A DNA stretch of 50,226 nucleotides, taken from NCBI GenBank assembly GCA_945883235.1, contig CAMCXF010000022.1, forward strand, positions 1 through 50,226. Direction: 5' to 3'. The DNA is from Phenylobacterium deserti (lineage in GTDB: Bacteria; Pseudomonadota; Alphaproteobacteria; Caulobacterales; Caulobacteraceae). Positions 25,564 through 35,016 of this stretch are shown one piece after another (position 1 is the first letter of the stretch; every line of letters begins with the position of its first letter). A program made the translations under genes and the position numbers. The notes beneath the pieces are model-generated. The model was not told the origin of the DNA. It made no database searches and saw nothing but the letters and a program-made list of their open reading frames with translations.

Positions 25564-26607
25564 TCAGTGACTCGCGTCCATTCGGCTGATGGTGAGGATC
25601 TTCGCCCAGTGACTGCCCATGCGGTTCACGAAATGCGGTGGCCGCTCCGCCAGCACCTCGGTCTCGAGCCAGAGGCGCTTGAGGTGTCGGATCTTGCCGC
25701 CGGCACGGTCGTCCTCGTACGACGTGCGACCGTGCAGCACATGGTAGTTGTTGATGAATTGCATGTCGCCGGGCTGAAAATCCATCATCACCGAGTAGTC
25801 ACAGCCCTCGGCTTGGTCCTGCATCCAGGTCAGCGCCTCGAGGGCCTTGTCCGCAAGACGAGGCGCGTCGGCATGACGTTGCGAGGCCAGGATGTAGGGC
25901 CGGATCAAACGGGTGAACAGCCGGTCGCCCTGCCGTGTGAACACCGGCATCAGGTACCAGCCGGGCTTGCCCGGCGCCTGTTCGCCCCGATAGTCGAAGG
26001 GCTGGGGCTTGTAGAGCTCGGCGGCCAGGTCGGGGCGTTCCCGCACCAGCCGGTTATGCAGGGCCACCGAGTTGCAAACTGCTGACAGTCCGCCCGAAAC
26101 CCCGGTCTGCAGGCACATCAGGCCCACCAGGTCCGAGCCATCGCAGTGGAAATCCAGGCCCACAAGCCCGACTTCATTGCCGCGTGATGTGGGATCGCCA
26201 ACCGCCTTTCTGTGGTCGGTGACATCGCCCAGCACATGGCCCTTGGCGTTCTGCGGCCAGGGCTTGCCCAGGTGCGCGCCGATCCCCCAGTAGGCCAGGC
26301 TCATCTGATCATTGGTCCAGCGCTCGCGCGGCAGGCCGCGGATGCGGACAAAACCGCGACCGTCGATCAACTCCCGCTCGATGGCCTTCAGTCGCCGGCT
26401 CAAGGTGGGTAGGGGAAAATCAGCCTTGCCGATGCTTAGAAAATTATCCGAAGCCGCCTGGGCGTGGGCGACCGCCGCTTCCAGCTCGCCGATCTCGGCC
26501 GGCGACAGCGTTTCAGTCCATCGGGCAGGGTCAGCGACCCCCGCAGCGTCCCATTCGCAGGCGGTTTCCAGGACCTGCGGTATGAATTCGGGCGTGACAG
26601 CGTTCAT
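25564..26607 (-). CDS. TauD/TfdA-type Fe(II)/2-oxoglutarate dioxygenase
   Basis: A 347-residue non-heme iron oxygenase. The iron triad is visible as His154-x-Asp156 (LDFHCDGSD) and His292 (NNYHVLHGRTSYED); an arginine in RHLKRLWLE (about 311) would bind 2-oxoglutarate. The start at 26607 has AGGAG 6 bases upstream and follows the amidohydrolase stop by 10 bases; a longer reading from 26784 would run into that gene. Members hydroxylate small acids, sulfonates or amino acids; substrate unknown. The link to an N-acyl-D-amino-acid deacylase-like gene and an enoyl-CoA hydratase suggests a catabolic operon. Confidence 0.85.
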   Translation of the reverse strand: MNAVTPEFIPQVLETACEWDAAGVADPARWTETLSPAEIGELEAAVAHAQAASDNFLSIGKADFPLPTLSRRLKAIERELIDGRGFVRIRGLPRERWTNDQMSLAYWGIGAHLGKPWPQNAKGHVLGDVTDHRKAVGDPTSRGNEVGLVGLDFHCDGSDLVGLMCLQTGVSGGLSAVCNSVALHNRLVRERPDLAAELYKPQPFDYRGEQAPGKPGWYLMPVFTRQGDRLFTRLIRPYILASQRHADAPRLADKALEALTWMQDQAEGCDYSVMMDFQPGDMQFINNYHVLHGRTSYEDDRAGGKIRHLKRLWLETEVLAERPPHFVNRMGSHWAKILTISRMDASH

Positions 26608-26617
26608 CCAGCTTCTC

Positions 26618-28369
26618 CTATTCGGCCGCCATGGCAGTCGGCGCCGCCTGGCCGCCGCGCAACAACCGACCAGGCAGGGCGTCGGTGGGCGTGCCGTTGC
26701 GGTAGGTGACCTGGCCGGCCACGATCGTCGCCGTATAGCCCTCCGCCCGCTGGATAAGCCGTCGCCCGCCGGTGGGCAGGTCATAGGCCACGCCGGGTGC
26801 CTTCAGGGTCAGGTTGTCATAGTCGATGACGTTCAGATCCGCCCGATAGCCCGGCGCGATCAGGCCGCGATCAAACAGGCCCACCGTCTCGGCGGTGTCG
26901 CGGCACTGGCCCTTGATCATGTGCTCAAGGCTCAGCTTTGGTCCCCGCGTGCGGTCCCGCGTCCAGTGGATCAGGTTCGAGGTCGGGAAACTGCCGTCGC
27001 AGATCATCCCCACATGCGCCCCGCCGTCCGACAGGCCCGGTACCACACAGTCGTGCTGCAGCATCTGGTACGCCGGATCGAGGCTGTTCTGCGCATAGTT
27101 CAGCAGCGGCAGATACAGCATGCCCCGCCCGTCGCCCGGCTTGCCGTCCAGCATGTGGTCCAGCGCCACCTCGCGCGGATCAACGCCCCGCGCCGCCGCG
27201 ATCGCGGCGACCGAGGTGTCTGTCGTCGGCTCATAGTCCGGGTTGTCATCGCCCATCGGAAAGATCCGCTCCCACGCGCGGGCCGGCGACAGGCCCGGCG
27301 CGCGACCGCTGTCGGGCTCCTCAGCCATCAGCCGCGCCCGGAACGCCGGATCGCGCAGCCTGGCCACCCGCGCCGCCAGCGGCAGGTCCTTGATCTCGCG
27401 GTAGGCGGGATAGGTGCTGAAGGGATTGGCCGTCAGTTCCAGCCCGAACAACACTCCCACAGGGCGCGTCGCCACCTGGGCGCGGATCTGCAGACCCGCC
27501 GCCTTGGCCTCGGTCATCTGCTCCAGCATGAACCGCCACTGTTCCGGATCGCGGGGGCTCTGCAACAGCGAGAACGACAGCGGCCGCCCTGACGCCTCGA
27601 CGATCCGGCGCAGCATGGCGAACTCCGCCGCCGGATCGTTGAAGTCCGACACCACCTGCAACACGCCCTTGCCGGCCGCCGCCATGCCCATGGCGATGCC
27701 GGTCAGCTCATCCTCGCCGGCCGTCAGCGTCGCAATCGGCGATCCATCCGACGAGCGGTGGTTCAGCGTGCGTGAGGTGCCAAACCCGATGGCCCCGGCC
27801 TCCATCGCCCGCTTGGCCAGTGCGGCCATGGCGTGGATATCGGCCTCTGTCGCCGGTTCGCGGTTGACCCCCCGCTCGCCCATCACAAATACCCGCAGCG
27901 CCGCATGCGGCAACTGGCTGGCGATATCCACGTCGAACCGGCGCGTGGCCAGGCTGTCCAGATATTCCGGATAGCTCTCCCAGTTCCACGGCAAACCCTC
28001 GGTCAGCACCGGAAAGGGGATATCCTCCACCCCCTCCATCAGCTGGATCAGCCGGTCGTGATCGGTCGGACGACAAGGCGCAAACCCCACGCCGCAGTTC
28101 CCCATCACCACCGTCGTCACCCCGTGCCAGGACGACGGCTGCATCCGCCCGTCCCAGGTGGCCTGACCGTCATAGTGCGTATGGATGTCGACAAACCCCG
28201 GCGTCACGATCTGGCCGCGCGCATCGATCTCCTCGACACCTGACCCGGCAATCGCGCCCACTGCGGCGATCCGCCCGTCCTTGACGCCGACGTCCGCCTC
28301 AAACCGGGCCGCCCCCGACCCGTCCACCACGGTCCCGCCCCGCACCACCAGATCAAATGCCCTGTTCAC
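26618..28369 (-). CDS. N-acyl-D-amino-acid deacylase family amidohydrolase
   Basis: A 583-residue amidohydrolase_3 enzyme. Begins with the small beta domain (FDLVVRGGTVVDGSGAARFEADVGVKDGRIAAVG) and then the metal site DIHTHYDGQATWDGRMQPSSWHGVTTVVMGNCGVGFAP, typical of D-aminoacylases; a further histidine-bearing segment is LSDGGAHVGMICDGSFPT. C-terminal GYRADLNVIDYDNLTLKAP closes the beta domain. Start is GTG 28369 with GGGAGA 6 bases upstream. First gene of a unit with the dioxygenase (10-base gap) and enoyl-CoA hydratase. Many such proteins act on amide or lactone compounds other than N-acyl-D-amino acids. Confidence 0.88.
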   Translation of the reverse strand: MNRAFDLVVRGGTVVDGSGAARFEADVGVKDGRIAAVGAIAGSGVEEIDARGQIVTPGFVDIHTHYDGQATWDGRMQPSSWHGVTTVVMGNCGVGFAPCRPTDHDRLIQLMEGVEDIPFPVLTEGLPWNWESYPEYLDSLATRRFDVDIASQLPHAALRVFVMGERGVNREPATEADIHAMAALAKRAMEAGAIGFGTSRTLNHRSSDGSPIATLTAGEDELTGIAMGMAAAGKGVLQVVSDFNDPAAEFAMLRRIVEASGRPLSFSLLQSPRDPEQWRFMLEQMTEAKAAGLQIRAQVATRPVGVLFGLELTANPFSTYPAYREIKDLPLAARVARLRDPAFRARLMAEEPDSGRAPGLSPARAWERIFPMGDDNPDYEPTTDTSVAAIAAARGVDPREVALDHMLDGKPGDGRGMLYLPLLNYAQNSLDPAYQMLQHDCVVPGLSDGGAHVGMICDGSFPTSNLIHWTRDRTRGPKLSLEHMIKGQCRDTAETVGLFDRGLIAPGYRADLNVIDYDNLTLKAPGVAYDLPTGGRRLIQRAEGYTATIVAGQVTYRNGTPTDALPGRLLRGGQAAPTAMAAE

Positions 28370-28633
28370 GGCGTATCTCCCTAACCTGCGTCTTCAGCGC
28401 GTCTCCCGACATTTGCCGCCCTTTACTAGGCGTTGGTCAAGAGACGGCTGGACGGCATCCGCCTCGGCATGCGGTTCAGGCGATCATGGCACAGGTTTGC
28501 AGGCTCGGGGGCAAGGTTGAATCCGCGCAAGGGCCGATGGCCGAGCTCGTCAGGCGCGTGAGCTGGAAACGCTGGCGCGATTCAAGGTCGGCGGGGTACG
28601 CTGAAGCTTCAGGCCGCGCAGGAAACACCACCC

Positions 28634-29902
28634 ATGCTGAACCTTTCCGGACCCCCTCACCGCGCCGTGCGGTTGTTTCTGGCGCTCGCGGCACTAGGGC
28701 TGGCGTCTGCGCCGGCGCTGGCAAAGACGGTGGATGCCAAGGTCTCTTCTATCGTGCGAGCCGATGCGGCGGGGCTGGGGTTTGATCCGGCGAAGCTGGA
28801 CGTCGCGCGCCAGTCGCTGAAGGCCGACGTGGCCTCGGGCAAGATTGCCGGGGCCTATCTGCTGATCGGGCGACGCGGCAAGGTGGCGTTTCAGGAAGGC
28901 TTCGGCGTCCAGGGGCCGGGCCAGACCACGCCGGTCAGCGACGAGACGATTTTCCGGATCTTTTCCATGACCAAGCCGGTGGTGTCGGTGGTGGCCATGA
29001 GCCTGGTGGAACAGGGCAGGCTGGACGTCGACGCGCCGGTGTCGAAGTACCTGCCGGAGTACGCCAATCTAAAGGTCTGGCAGGCCGACGGGTCCAGTGT
29101 TGTCGCTGCAAAGCCGATGCTGGTGCGACATCTGATGAGCCATACGTCGGGGCTGATCTATGGGTTCATCCAGCCCAACGCGCCGATTTCAAAAGCCTGG
29201 GCCGCCGGAGGCGAGAACCGCAATGACCTGACCGCGCGTGAGTATGCCAGGGTGCTGGCGGGTCTCCCACTGAAGAACGAGCCGGGGGCAGCGTTCAATT
29301 ATTCCCAGTCCACAGATGTGCTGGGCGCGGTGGTGGAGGTAGCGGGTGGCAAGACGCTGGACGTGCTGATCCGGGAGCGAATCACCCAGCCGCTGGGCAT
29401 GAACGACACGGTGTTTTTCCAGCCGGAGACCAAACGGGCACGGTTCGCCGAGCCAAAAAACAACCAGCCGGGCGTCTATTTTGACTATGCGAAGCCCACG
29501 CCCTACCTGTCGGGCGGCGGCGGGCTGTCCTCGACGACCGAGGACTATCTCCGCTTCGTGCTGATGCTGGCGGGAGAAGGTCAATACAAGGGCGTGCGCA
29601 TTCTGAAGCCCGAGACGCTGGCCCGCATGCGTCAGGACGAGACGTCGCCGGAAATCCGCCGCGCAGGCCTGTTCTTCCCCGGCCCCGGCATGGGATTCGG
29701 TTTGGGGTTCAGCCTGGTGCAGGACGAAAAGGTCCAGCGTCCGGGCGCGGGTACGTTCTCATGGTGGGGCATCGCCGGCACGGAATTCTGGGTCGATCCG
29801 AAGAACGAGACCTTCATGGTGTTCATGGTCCAGGCCCGGGAACTGGCCCAGGAATACCAGCGCAAGAACCGCGCGTGGATCTATGATGCGCTGGTGAAGT
29901 AG
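28634..29902 (+). CDS. Secreted class C beta-lactamase-fold serine hydrolase
   Basis: A 422-residue exported hydrolase of the beta-lactamase/EstB/transpeptidase-like family. A signal peptide occupies residues 1-30 (LFLALAALGLASAPALA). The catalytic SxxK is S111-M-T-K114 in FRIFSMTKPVVS, the YxN-like motif is YSQ in AFNYSQSTDVLG, and the C-terminal WWGIAGTEFWVD takes the place of KTG. Such proteins are esterases or D-peptidases rather than resistance beta-lactamases; substrate not predictable. AGGAAAC precedes the ATG. The NTF2-like gene follows 27 bases later. Confidence 0.88.
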   Translation: MLNLSGPPHRAVRLFLALAALGLASAPALAKTVDAKVSSIVRADAAGLGFDPAKLDVARQSLKADVASGKIAGAYLLIGRRGKVAFQEGFGVQGPGQTTPVSDETIFRIFSMTKPVVSVVAMSLVEQGRLDVDAPVSKYLPEYANLKVWQADGSSVVAAKPMLVRHLMSHTSGLIYGFIQPNAPISKAWAAGGENRNDLTAREYARVLAGLPLKNEPGAAFNYSQSTDVLGAVVEVAGGKTLDVLIRERITQPLGMNDTVFFQPETKRARFAEPKNNQPGVYFDYAKPTPYLSGGGGLSSTTEDYLRFVLMLAGEGQYKGVRILKPETLARMRQDETSPEIRRAGLFFPGPGMGFGLGFSLVQDEKVQRPGAGTFSWWGIAGTEFWVDPKNETFMVFMVQARELAQEYQRKNRAWIYDALVK

Positions 29903-29929
29903 GTTGAGCCCAAGTTCCGGAGACCGCTC

Positions 29930-30319
29930 ATGACCCTGCCCGCCCTCGACAGCTGGTATGCCTATATGGCGTCGCACGACAAGGCGGCTCTGTGGGATCT
30001 TCTGGACCCGGACGCGGTGTTCGAAAGCCCGGTGGTGCACACGCCGCAACGCGGGCGCGACATTGCGTTCAAGTATTTGGCGGGCGCCGATCAGGTGCTG
30101 GGCGGACAGGGATTTCGCTACACCGGCGAGTGGCACAACGCGACCGGGGCGATCCTCGAGTTCGAGACCGAGGTCGAGGGCATCAGGATCAATGGCATCG
30201 ACATGCTCGCGTTCAGTGAGGATGGCGAGCGGATCATGAACTTCAAGGTGATGATCCGGCCACTGAAGGCGATCAACCTGCTCCATCGGCTGATGGGCGA
30301 GCAGTTGGCCAAGACCTGA
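29930..30319 (+). CDS. NTF2-like / SnoaL-like domain protein
   Basis: A 129-residue single-domain protein of the NTF2-like cone fold: LDSWYAYMASHDKAALWDLLDPDAVFESPVVHTPQRGRDIAFKYL at the start and EVEGIRINGIDMLAFSEDGERIMNFKVMIRPLKAI at the end. Family members include small isomerases and binding proteins; the specific function cannot be assigned. GGAGA precedes the ATG. Its end lies 6 bases from the end of the convergent broken P450 gene. Confidence 0.85.
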   Translation: MTLPALDSWYAYMASHDKAALWDLLDPDAVFESPVVHTPQRGRDIAFKYLAGADQVLGGQGFRYTGEWHNATGAILEFETEVEGIRINGIDMLAFSEDGERIMNFKVMIRPLKAINLLHRLMGEQLAKT

Positions 30320-30325
30320 GGCGGA

Positions 30326-31501
30326 TCAGGCTGAGGGTCCGGGCGGATCGGCCCGAAGGCGAGAGCGGAATTCGGCCAGGCGATTGCCAACGCAGCGGTG
30401 GATGCCGAAGCCGAAGCCCACGTGCTGGCGGGGTCGCTCCCGGTCAATAATGAAGGTATCGGGGTCCGGGATCACGTCGCCGTCACGGTTGCCCGAAACG
30501 TACCACATGATCACCTTTTCACCCTTTTTGATGGCCTTCCCGCCCAGTTCGGCATCCTGAAGTGCCGTGCGGCGCATGTGGGCGACCGGGCTCTGCCAGC
30601 GAATGATTTCGGGCACAGCGGAGTCAAGCAGCGACGGGTCGGCGCGCAGCCGGTCGTAGGCGTCGGGATAGTCCTGGAACGCCATCAGGGCGCCGGTGAT
30701 CGAGTGACGCGTGGTGTCGCTGCCGGCCACGGTCAGCAGGACCACATTGCCCATATAGCCGAACATCTGGCCCTCCTTTCGGGTGGCCGGATCGGCGGCC
30801 AGCAGGGATAGCAGATCTGTTCCGCCGGAGGTGTCCTTGCGCGCTTCCCACAGGCCCACGAAGCGCTCGAAGTACGGGGTCAGGGCGGCCTGACGTTCCA
30901 GGTCGGTTTTGTAGACAGAGTTCTCTCCGGCCTGGGTGAGAATGATGTCGGAGGCCTGGGGCAGCAGGTGGCGGTGCTCGAACGGGAAGTCGAACAGGGT
31001 GGCCAGCATCTGGCTGGTCAGCTCGACCGAGACTTTCTCGACGAAATCGAAGGTCTCGCCCACCGGAAGTTCGTCGAGGATGGCGGCAGCGCGCTGACGG
31101 ATCAGCGGCTCCAGATTGGCCATGCTGCCTGTCGAGAACATCGGAGTCACAACGCGTCGCTGGGCGTCGTGGTCGGGCGGGTCGAGGCCGATGAAGCTGG
31201 AGCCCTGGTTCGGTTCCTACCCGTCGCGGATCATGATTCCGCCGCGCTCGGACGAAGAGGAGAACACCTCGTGGTTGGAGTCCATAGCGACAATGTCCTG
31301 GAAGCGGGTGACCGACCAGTAGGGGCCGAATTCGCTATCGGCACAGTAGTGGACCGGGTCCTACTGGCGCAGGCGTTCGAACCAGGGGCCCCAGGTGTCG
31401 GAGGTGAAGTGGCTGACGTCGCCGACGTTGAACTTGTCCAGCGGCGTGGCCCAGGCTTGCTCTCGGGCGGAGGCGATCAGTAGGCTGGCGTCGTCGGCCA
31501 T
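30326..31501 (-). pseudogene. CYP153-like cytochrome P450 pseudogene (two TAG stops, short 3' end)
   Basis: One frame reads from ATG 31501 (AAGGAAG upstream; MADDASLLIASAREQAWATP) to 30326 but is cut by TAG at 31361-31363 (after WFERLRQ, before DPVHYCADS) and TAG at 31217-31219 (IRDG*EPNQGSS). Between and after the stops the P450 sequence is intact: [28 protein letters not shown], the I-helix VAGSDTTRHS, EIIRWQSPVAHMRRT, and the heme loop FGFGIHRCVGNRLAE. After LAEF the C-terminal helix (family: LAEMQLRILWEE-like) is replaced by unrelated residues and a stop, so about 40 residues are lost. CYP153 enzymes omega-hydroxylate alkanes. Probably inactive. Confidence 0.85.
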
Positions 31502-31619
31502 GGGGCTTCCTTCCGGGTCTCGGCTGGCTCTTGCGCCAACATTGCGCGCGCGACAATTGGAGAGCAAGCGCTCGACGAGACTGCTCGCCGCAGCCGTGGC
31601 GATGTCGCAGATTGGGGCC

Positions 31620-32156
31620 ATGACTCGCGCACCCCTTATCCGACACCCCAACACGCCATCGACCATCACCCGCGTCGAGGTTGAGGTGTCCCGACCAGCT
31701 CCCAGGGTGTTGTCGCTGCGCTATGTCCTGGCTGACCCGAACGGCAGCCTGGTGGTCCCTTTGCCGGCCAGCGGTGCGCGCAAGGACGACCTCTGGAAGC
31801 GTACCTGCTTCGAGGCCTTTATCTGCGTACCCGAAAGCGACGCCTATTATGAGCTCAACCTCTCGCCCTCGACGGAGTGGGCGGCCTATCGATTTGACGG
31901 GTTCCGGGCCGGGATGGCGATGGCTGCGGGTGCCGTCACGCCACAGCTGGAATGGATCCGGACCTGCGACGGTTACGATCTGCGCGCGCTGGCGGATCTG
32001 TCAGGGCTGGTCGGACTGCCGGAGGGCAGCCCTTGGCGACTTGGCCTTACCGCGGTGATCGAGGACCGTCCGGACCAGCTTTCCTATTGGGCGCTGACCC
32101 ATCCCCCCGGCGTTCAGGATTTCCATAACGCCGACGGTTGGACCGCCGAAGTCTGA
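31620..32156 (+). CDS. DOMON-like domain protein
   Basis: A 178-residue cytoplasmic protein (no signal) with the bacterial DOMON-like pattern: SLRYVLADPNGSLVVPLPASGARKDDLWKRTCFEAFICVPESDAYYELNLSPSTEWAAYRFDGFRAGM. DOMON-type beta-sandwiches bind heme or sugar in other proteins; the role of this stand-alone form is unknown. The ATG at 31620 has GGGG close upstream; longer readings would overlap the divergent P450 gene's leader, which starts at 31501. Confidence 0.8.
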   Translation: MTRAPLIRHPNTPSTITRVEVEVSRPAPRVLSLRYVLADPNGSLVVPLPASGARKDDLWKRTCFEAFICVPESDAYYELNLSPSTEWAAYRFDGFRAGMAMAAGAVTPQLEWIRTCDGYDLRALADLSGLVGLPEGSPWRLGLTAVIEDRPDQLSYWALTHPPGVQDFHNADGWTAEV

Positions 32157-32162
32157 CGTCAC

Positions 32163-32360
32163 CTACTTCCGCATCGAGCTGTCGCCGCGCCGCGCCTGGG
32201 CGTTCAGCAATTTCAGCATGTGGTTGGCGTCGTCTTCCGACAGCGCGGTCTGGGCCATGCCGCCGGCCATGGCGGGTTTTCCGGTCCAGATTTCGATGAC
32301 CGTCCAACCTGTCCCATCGGGACGGAGGGCATAGCGGTCTTTCTTGCGATCATCAGGCAT
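32163..32360 (-). CDS. Small conserved-looking protein, unknown function
   Basis: A 65-residue protein beginning MPDDRKKDRYALRPDGTGWTVIEIWTGKPA and ending in a helical, charged tail (SEDDANHMLKLLNAQARRGDS). The composition and codon use are those of a real gene, and the layout (beta hairpin then helix, 'D..GWTV.D..TG.PA......DA......LN') resembles small hypothetical proteins common in alphaproteobacteria. No motif gives a function. Convergent with the DOMON-like gene, 6 bases apart. Confidence 0.65.
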   Translation of the reverse strand: MPDDRKKDRYALRPDGTGWTVIEIWTGKPAMAGGMAQTALSEDDANHMLKLLNAQARRGDSSMRK

Positions 32361-32487
32361 CGCCGCAACTTGCCCGATCCGTCGCGCCCTTTCAAACCGC
32401 CAGAGCCTTCATTCGTAAAAAGAAGGGGATGCCCCCGTCGTTATCTTCTGGAACAGTGTCTGCCAGTACACTGGCGGGAACCCTCGA

Positions 32488-33915
32488 ATGACCATTTCCG
32501 ACTATTCAGACTACGACGGCCTGGGCCTTGCCGGCCTGGTAACCAAGGGTGATGTGTCACCGGTTGAATTGGTGGACGCGGCTATCGCGCGAATCGAAAA
32601 GCACAACGGCGTGCTGAATGCTGTGGTGCACAAGGCCTACGACGAGGCCCGTACTGTCGCCGCCGGCGATTTGCCCGCCGGCCCCTTCAAGGGCGTGCCG
32701 TTCCTGATCAAGGACCTGGGCGCCCAGGTCAAAGGCTGGCCCCGCACCTCGGGCAGCCGCTTCGCCCAGGTGCCGGCCGACGAGGACGACAGCGAGCTGG
32801 TGCGCCGCTATCGCCAGTCCGGCGTGGTGTTGCTGGGCAAGAGCAATACGCCGGAATTCGGAATCCCGGGGGTCACCAACTCCGAGCAGCTGGGCCCCTG
32901 TCGCAATCCCTGGAACCCGGATCACATTACCGGCGGATCGTCCGGGGGCGCCGCGGCGGCCACGGCGGCCGGTATCGTGCCGCTGGCCCACGCCAGTGAC
33001 GGCCTGGGCTCGATCCGCATTCCGGCCGCCTGCTGCGGTCTGGTGGGCATGAAGATCACCCGCGACCGCACGCCGATCTGCGAGGTGGTGGACGGCGCCC
33101 TGGGCTTCTCGGTGCATCACGTGGTCAGCCGCACGGTGCGCGACAGCGCCGCCATGCTGGATGCGACGGGCTATGCCCAGCCGGGCGACCCCTTCCAGGC
33201 CCCGGCCAAGGACGGCCCCTATCTGGACGAGGTGGCGAAGAGCCCGGGCAAGCTCAGGATCGCCTGGTCCGCCGAGACGCCCAGCGGTCGGCCCATTCCA
33301 GACGAGATGATGGGCGCGCTGGTGCGCACGGCGGACGCCCTGAAGGCGTTGGGGCACGAAGTGTTCGAGCAGGGGCTGGGTATCGACTACAGGCTGCTGT
33401 TCAAGGCGCAAGGCCTGGCCAGCGCGTCAAACTTCTCGGCCAATGTGCGCCGCTGGGTGGAAAAGCTGGGCCGGGAGCCCGGCGACGACGAACTGGGGCC
33501 GCTGGCGCGTCGCGGCTATGAGGCGGGCAAGCGCGTGACCGGCCAGCAGGCGTTCTGGGGCTTCCAGCAACTGCGGCTGATGAACCGCCAGATGCTGGCC
33601 GCGTGGGACAATTTCGATGTCTATCTAACCCCGGTGATGAGCACGCCACCTCCCCGGGTCGATTGGCTGGACCCGCTGATGACCGACACCAAGGAATTCG
33701 ACAAGCGCCAGGCCGCGACCTACGCCACCACGCCGCCGGCCAATTTCACGGGCCAGCCGTCGCTGTCCCTGCCGCTCTGGCAATCGCAAGACGGCCTTCC
33801 GATCGGCATGATGTTTACCGGCCGCTTTGCCGACGAGGCGACGCTGTACCGGCTGGCGGGGCAACTGGAAAAGGAACTTCCGTGGAAGGATCGCCGCCCG
33901 GCGATCTGGAACTAG
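32488..33915 (+). CDS. Amidase (amidase-signature family)
   Basis: A 475-residue amide hydrolase with the Ser-Ser-Lys triad of the family: Lys75 (PFLIKDL), Ser151 in TGGSSGGAAAA and nucleophile Ser175 in ASDGLGSIRIPAACCGLVG. Overall it resembles 6-aminohexanoate-cyclic-dimer hydrolase-like and aryl-amidase members more than GatA; no gatB or gatC is adjacent. Cytoplasmic, no signal. The gene ends one base from the end of the convergent alpha/beta hydrolase gene. Substrate unknown. Confidence 0.9.
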   Translation: MTISDYSDYDGLGLAGLVTKGDVSPVELVDAAIARIEKHNGVLNAVVHKAYDEARTVAAGDLPAGPFKGVPFLIKDLGAQVKGWPRTSGSRFAQVPADEDDSELVRRYRQSGVVLLGKSNTPEFGIPGVTNSEQLGPCRNPWNPDHITGGSSGGAAAATAAGIVPLAHASDGLGSIRIPAACCGLVGMKITRDRTPICEVVDGALGFSVHHVVSRTVRDSAAMLDATGYAQPGDPFQAPAKDGPYLDEVAKSPGKLRIAWSAETPSGRPIPDEMMGALVRTADALKALGHEVFEQGLGIDYRLLFKAQGLASASNFSANVRRWVEKLGREPGDDELGPLARRGYEAGKRVTGQQAFWGFQQLRLMNRQMLAAWDNFDVYLTPVMSTPPPRVDWLDPLMTDTKEFDKRQAATYATTPPANFTGQPSLSLPLWQSQDGLPIGMMFTGRFADEATLYRLAGQLEKELPWKDRRPAIWN

Positions 33916-33916
33916 G

Positions 33917-34852
33917 TCACGGGCGCGCTGTCTTCCGGTTGGACTCGATGAAGTCTGTGATGGCCCCGATCCAGGCGGCGTGGGTGCGGTCTTCCAGGTG
34001 CGCGGCGTGGTCGGAGCCCGGCAGCACCACCCAGGCGCGGGCGTCATGGCCCAGCCCGGTGAACAGTCGCGCCGAGCCCACCGGTCGCACCACGGGATCG
34101 GCGGCGCCCTGCAGCAGCATCAGGGGCACAGTGATCTTCTTCGGGTCCAGAACGTTGAACTCATCCTCATGCCCCCAATCGGTGCGCACGGGGTCCGCCG
34201 CCACGGCGGCCTTGGCATAGGCGGACACCACCTCGGGACGCGCGGCCCCAGGGACGATGAAGTCTGACGCCGCCGCGGCGAGCGTGGTCGGCGCCCGCAG
34301 GATCGTCGGAACCGCCGGCTGCGGCGGGACCTTGAGGTCCGGATCGCCGGGGAAGCCGTACAGCACGACCAGCTCCAGGCTCTGCGGATAGGTCTGCGCC
34401 GTCAGCAGGGCCACCTGGGAGCCGCGCGAATAGCCGACCAGCGCCGGCCTTGCGCCCTCGCGCCGGGCGATCCAGTCGAGCGCGGTCTTCACATCCGCCG
34501 CCGCCCGGTCGGGACTGAGCCAGCCGGATGCGTCGCGCGGCGTTTCGCCATAGCCTCGCAGGTCGATGGCGTAGGCGGCATAGCCCCGGTCGGCGAAGGC
34601 CTGCAGGATCGACATTGAGCCGGACGGGGTGGAGAGGTCGAAGTTGGGGCGCGCGCTCCAGGTCCGTCCGTGGACGAACAGAACCGCCCCCTTTGGACGG
34701 GCCGCACGGCGCGCCCACACCCGCAGGGGATGGCTGTCCGCTGTGACCGTCAGTTGCTCCAACGGCCGCGGGTCAGCCGCCAGCGCGGGGGCGGGCACCG
34801 TCAGCAACAGGGCCAGAACCGCCAGCCAGAGCCATCCGCCAGACCGCTTCAT
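33917..34852 (-). CDS. Exported alpha/beta hydrolase
   Basis: A 311-residue serine hydrolase with an N-terminal export signal (residues 1-25, LWLAVLALLLTVPAPALA). The fold landmarks are VLFVHGRTWSA (oxyanion), AIDLRGYGET, the nucleophile elbow GYSRGS (Ser142), QGAADPVV (acid region) and GSDHAAHLE (catalytic His). Start at 34852 has GGGAGG 6 bases upstream; the frame is open further upstream but without support. Likely a periplasmic esterase or lipase; substrate unknown. Divergent from the luciferase-like gene. Confidence 0.87.
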   Translation of the reverse strand: MKRSGGWLWLAVLALLLTVPAPALAADPRPLEQLTVTADSHPLRVWARRAARPKGAVLFVHGRTWSARPNFDLSTPSGSMSILQAFADRGYAAYAIDLRGYGETPRDASGWLSPDRAAADVKTALDWIARREGARPALVGYSRGSQVALLTAQTYPQSLELVVLYGFPGDPDLKVPPQPAVPTILRAPTTLAAAASDFIVPGAARPEVVSAYAKAAVAADPVRTDWGHEDEFNVLDPKKITVPLMLLQGAADPVVRPVGSARLFTGLGHDARAWVVLPGSDHAAHLEDRTHAAWIGAITDFIESNRKTARP

Positions 34853-35016
34853 CGCAACCTCCCGCCCATGCCGCTCAACGCGAAGCAGGCTAGTGCGTTC
34901 GCGCCCCGCCGGAAAGGCGGATGCCGGTCTTGCAGAAAAACTGTGGCGGCGCCGTTGGGTCATTGGGCTATGCCCCTGTGCCTGTACGAAGAGATCGCTC
35001 ACTCCGGAGACCCGAT

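Noticed and set aside
26312..27592. Plus-strand frame of 426 codons
   Set aside because: Antisense to the amidohydrolase and dioxygenase genes; composition is that of a GC-rich shadow frame.
31217..31363. Possible amber recoding (readthrough or pyrrolysine) in the P450 gene
   Set aside because: The gene also lacks its C-terminal helix, no recoding signal is visible and nothing in the window suggests such a system, so decay is the simpler explanation.
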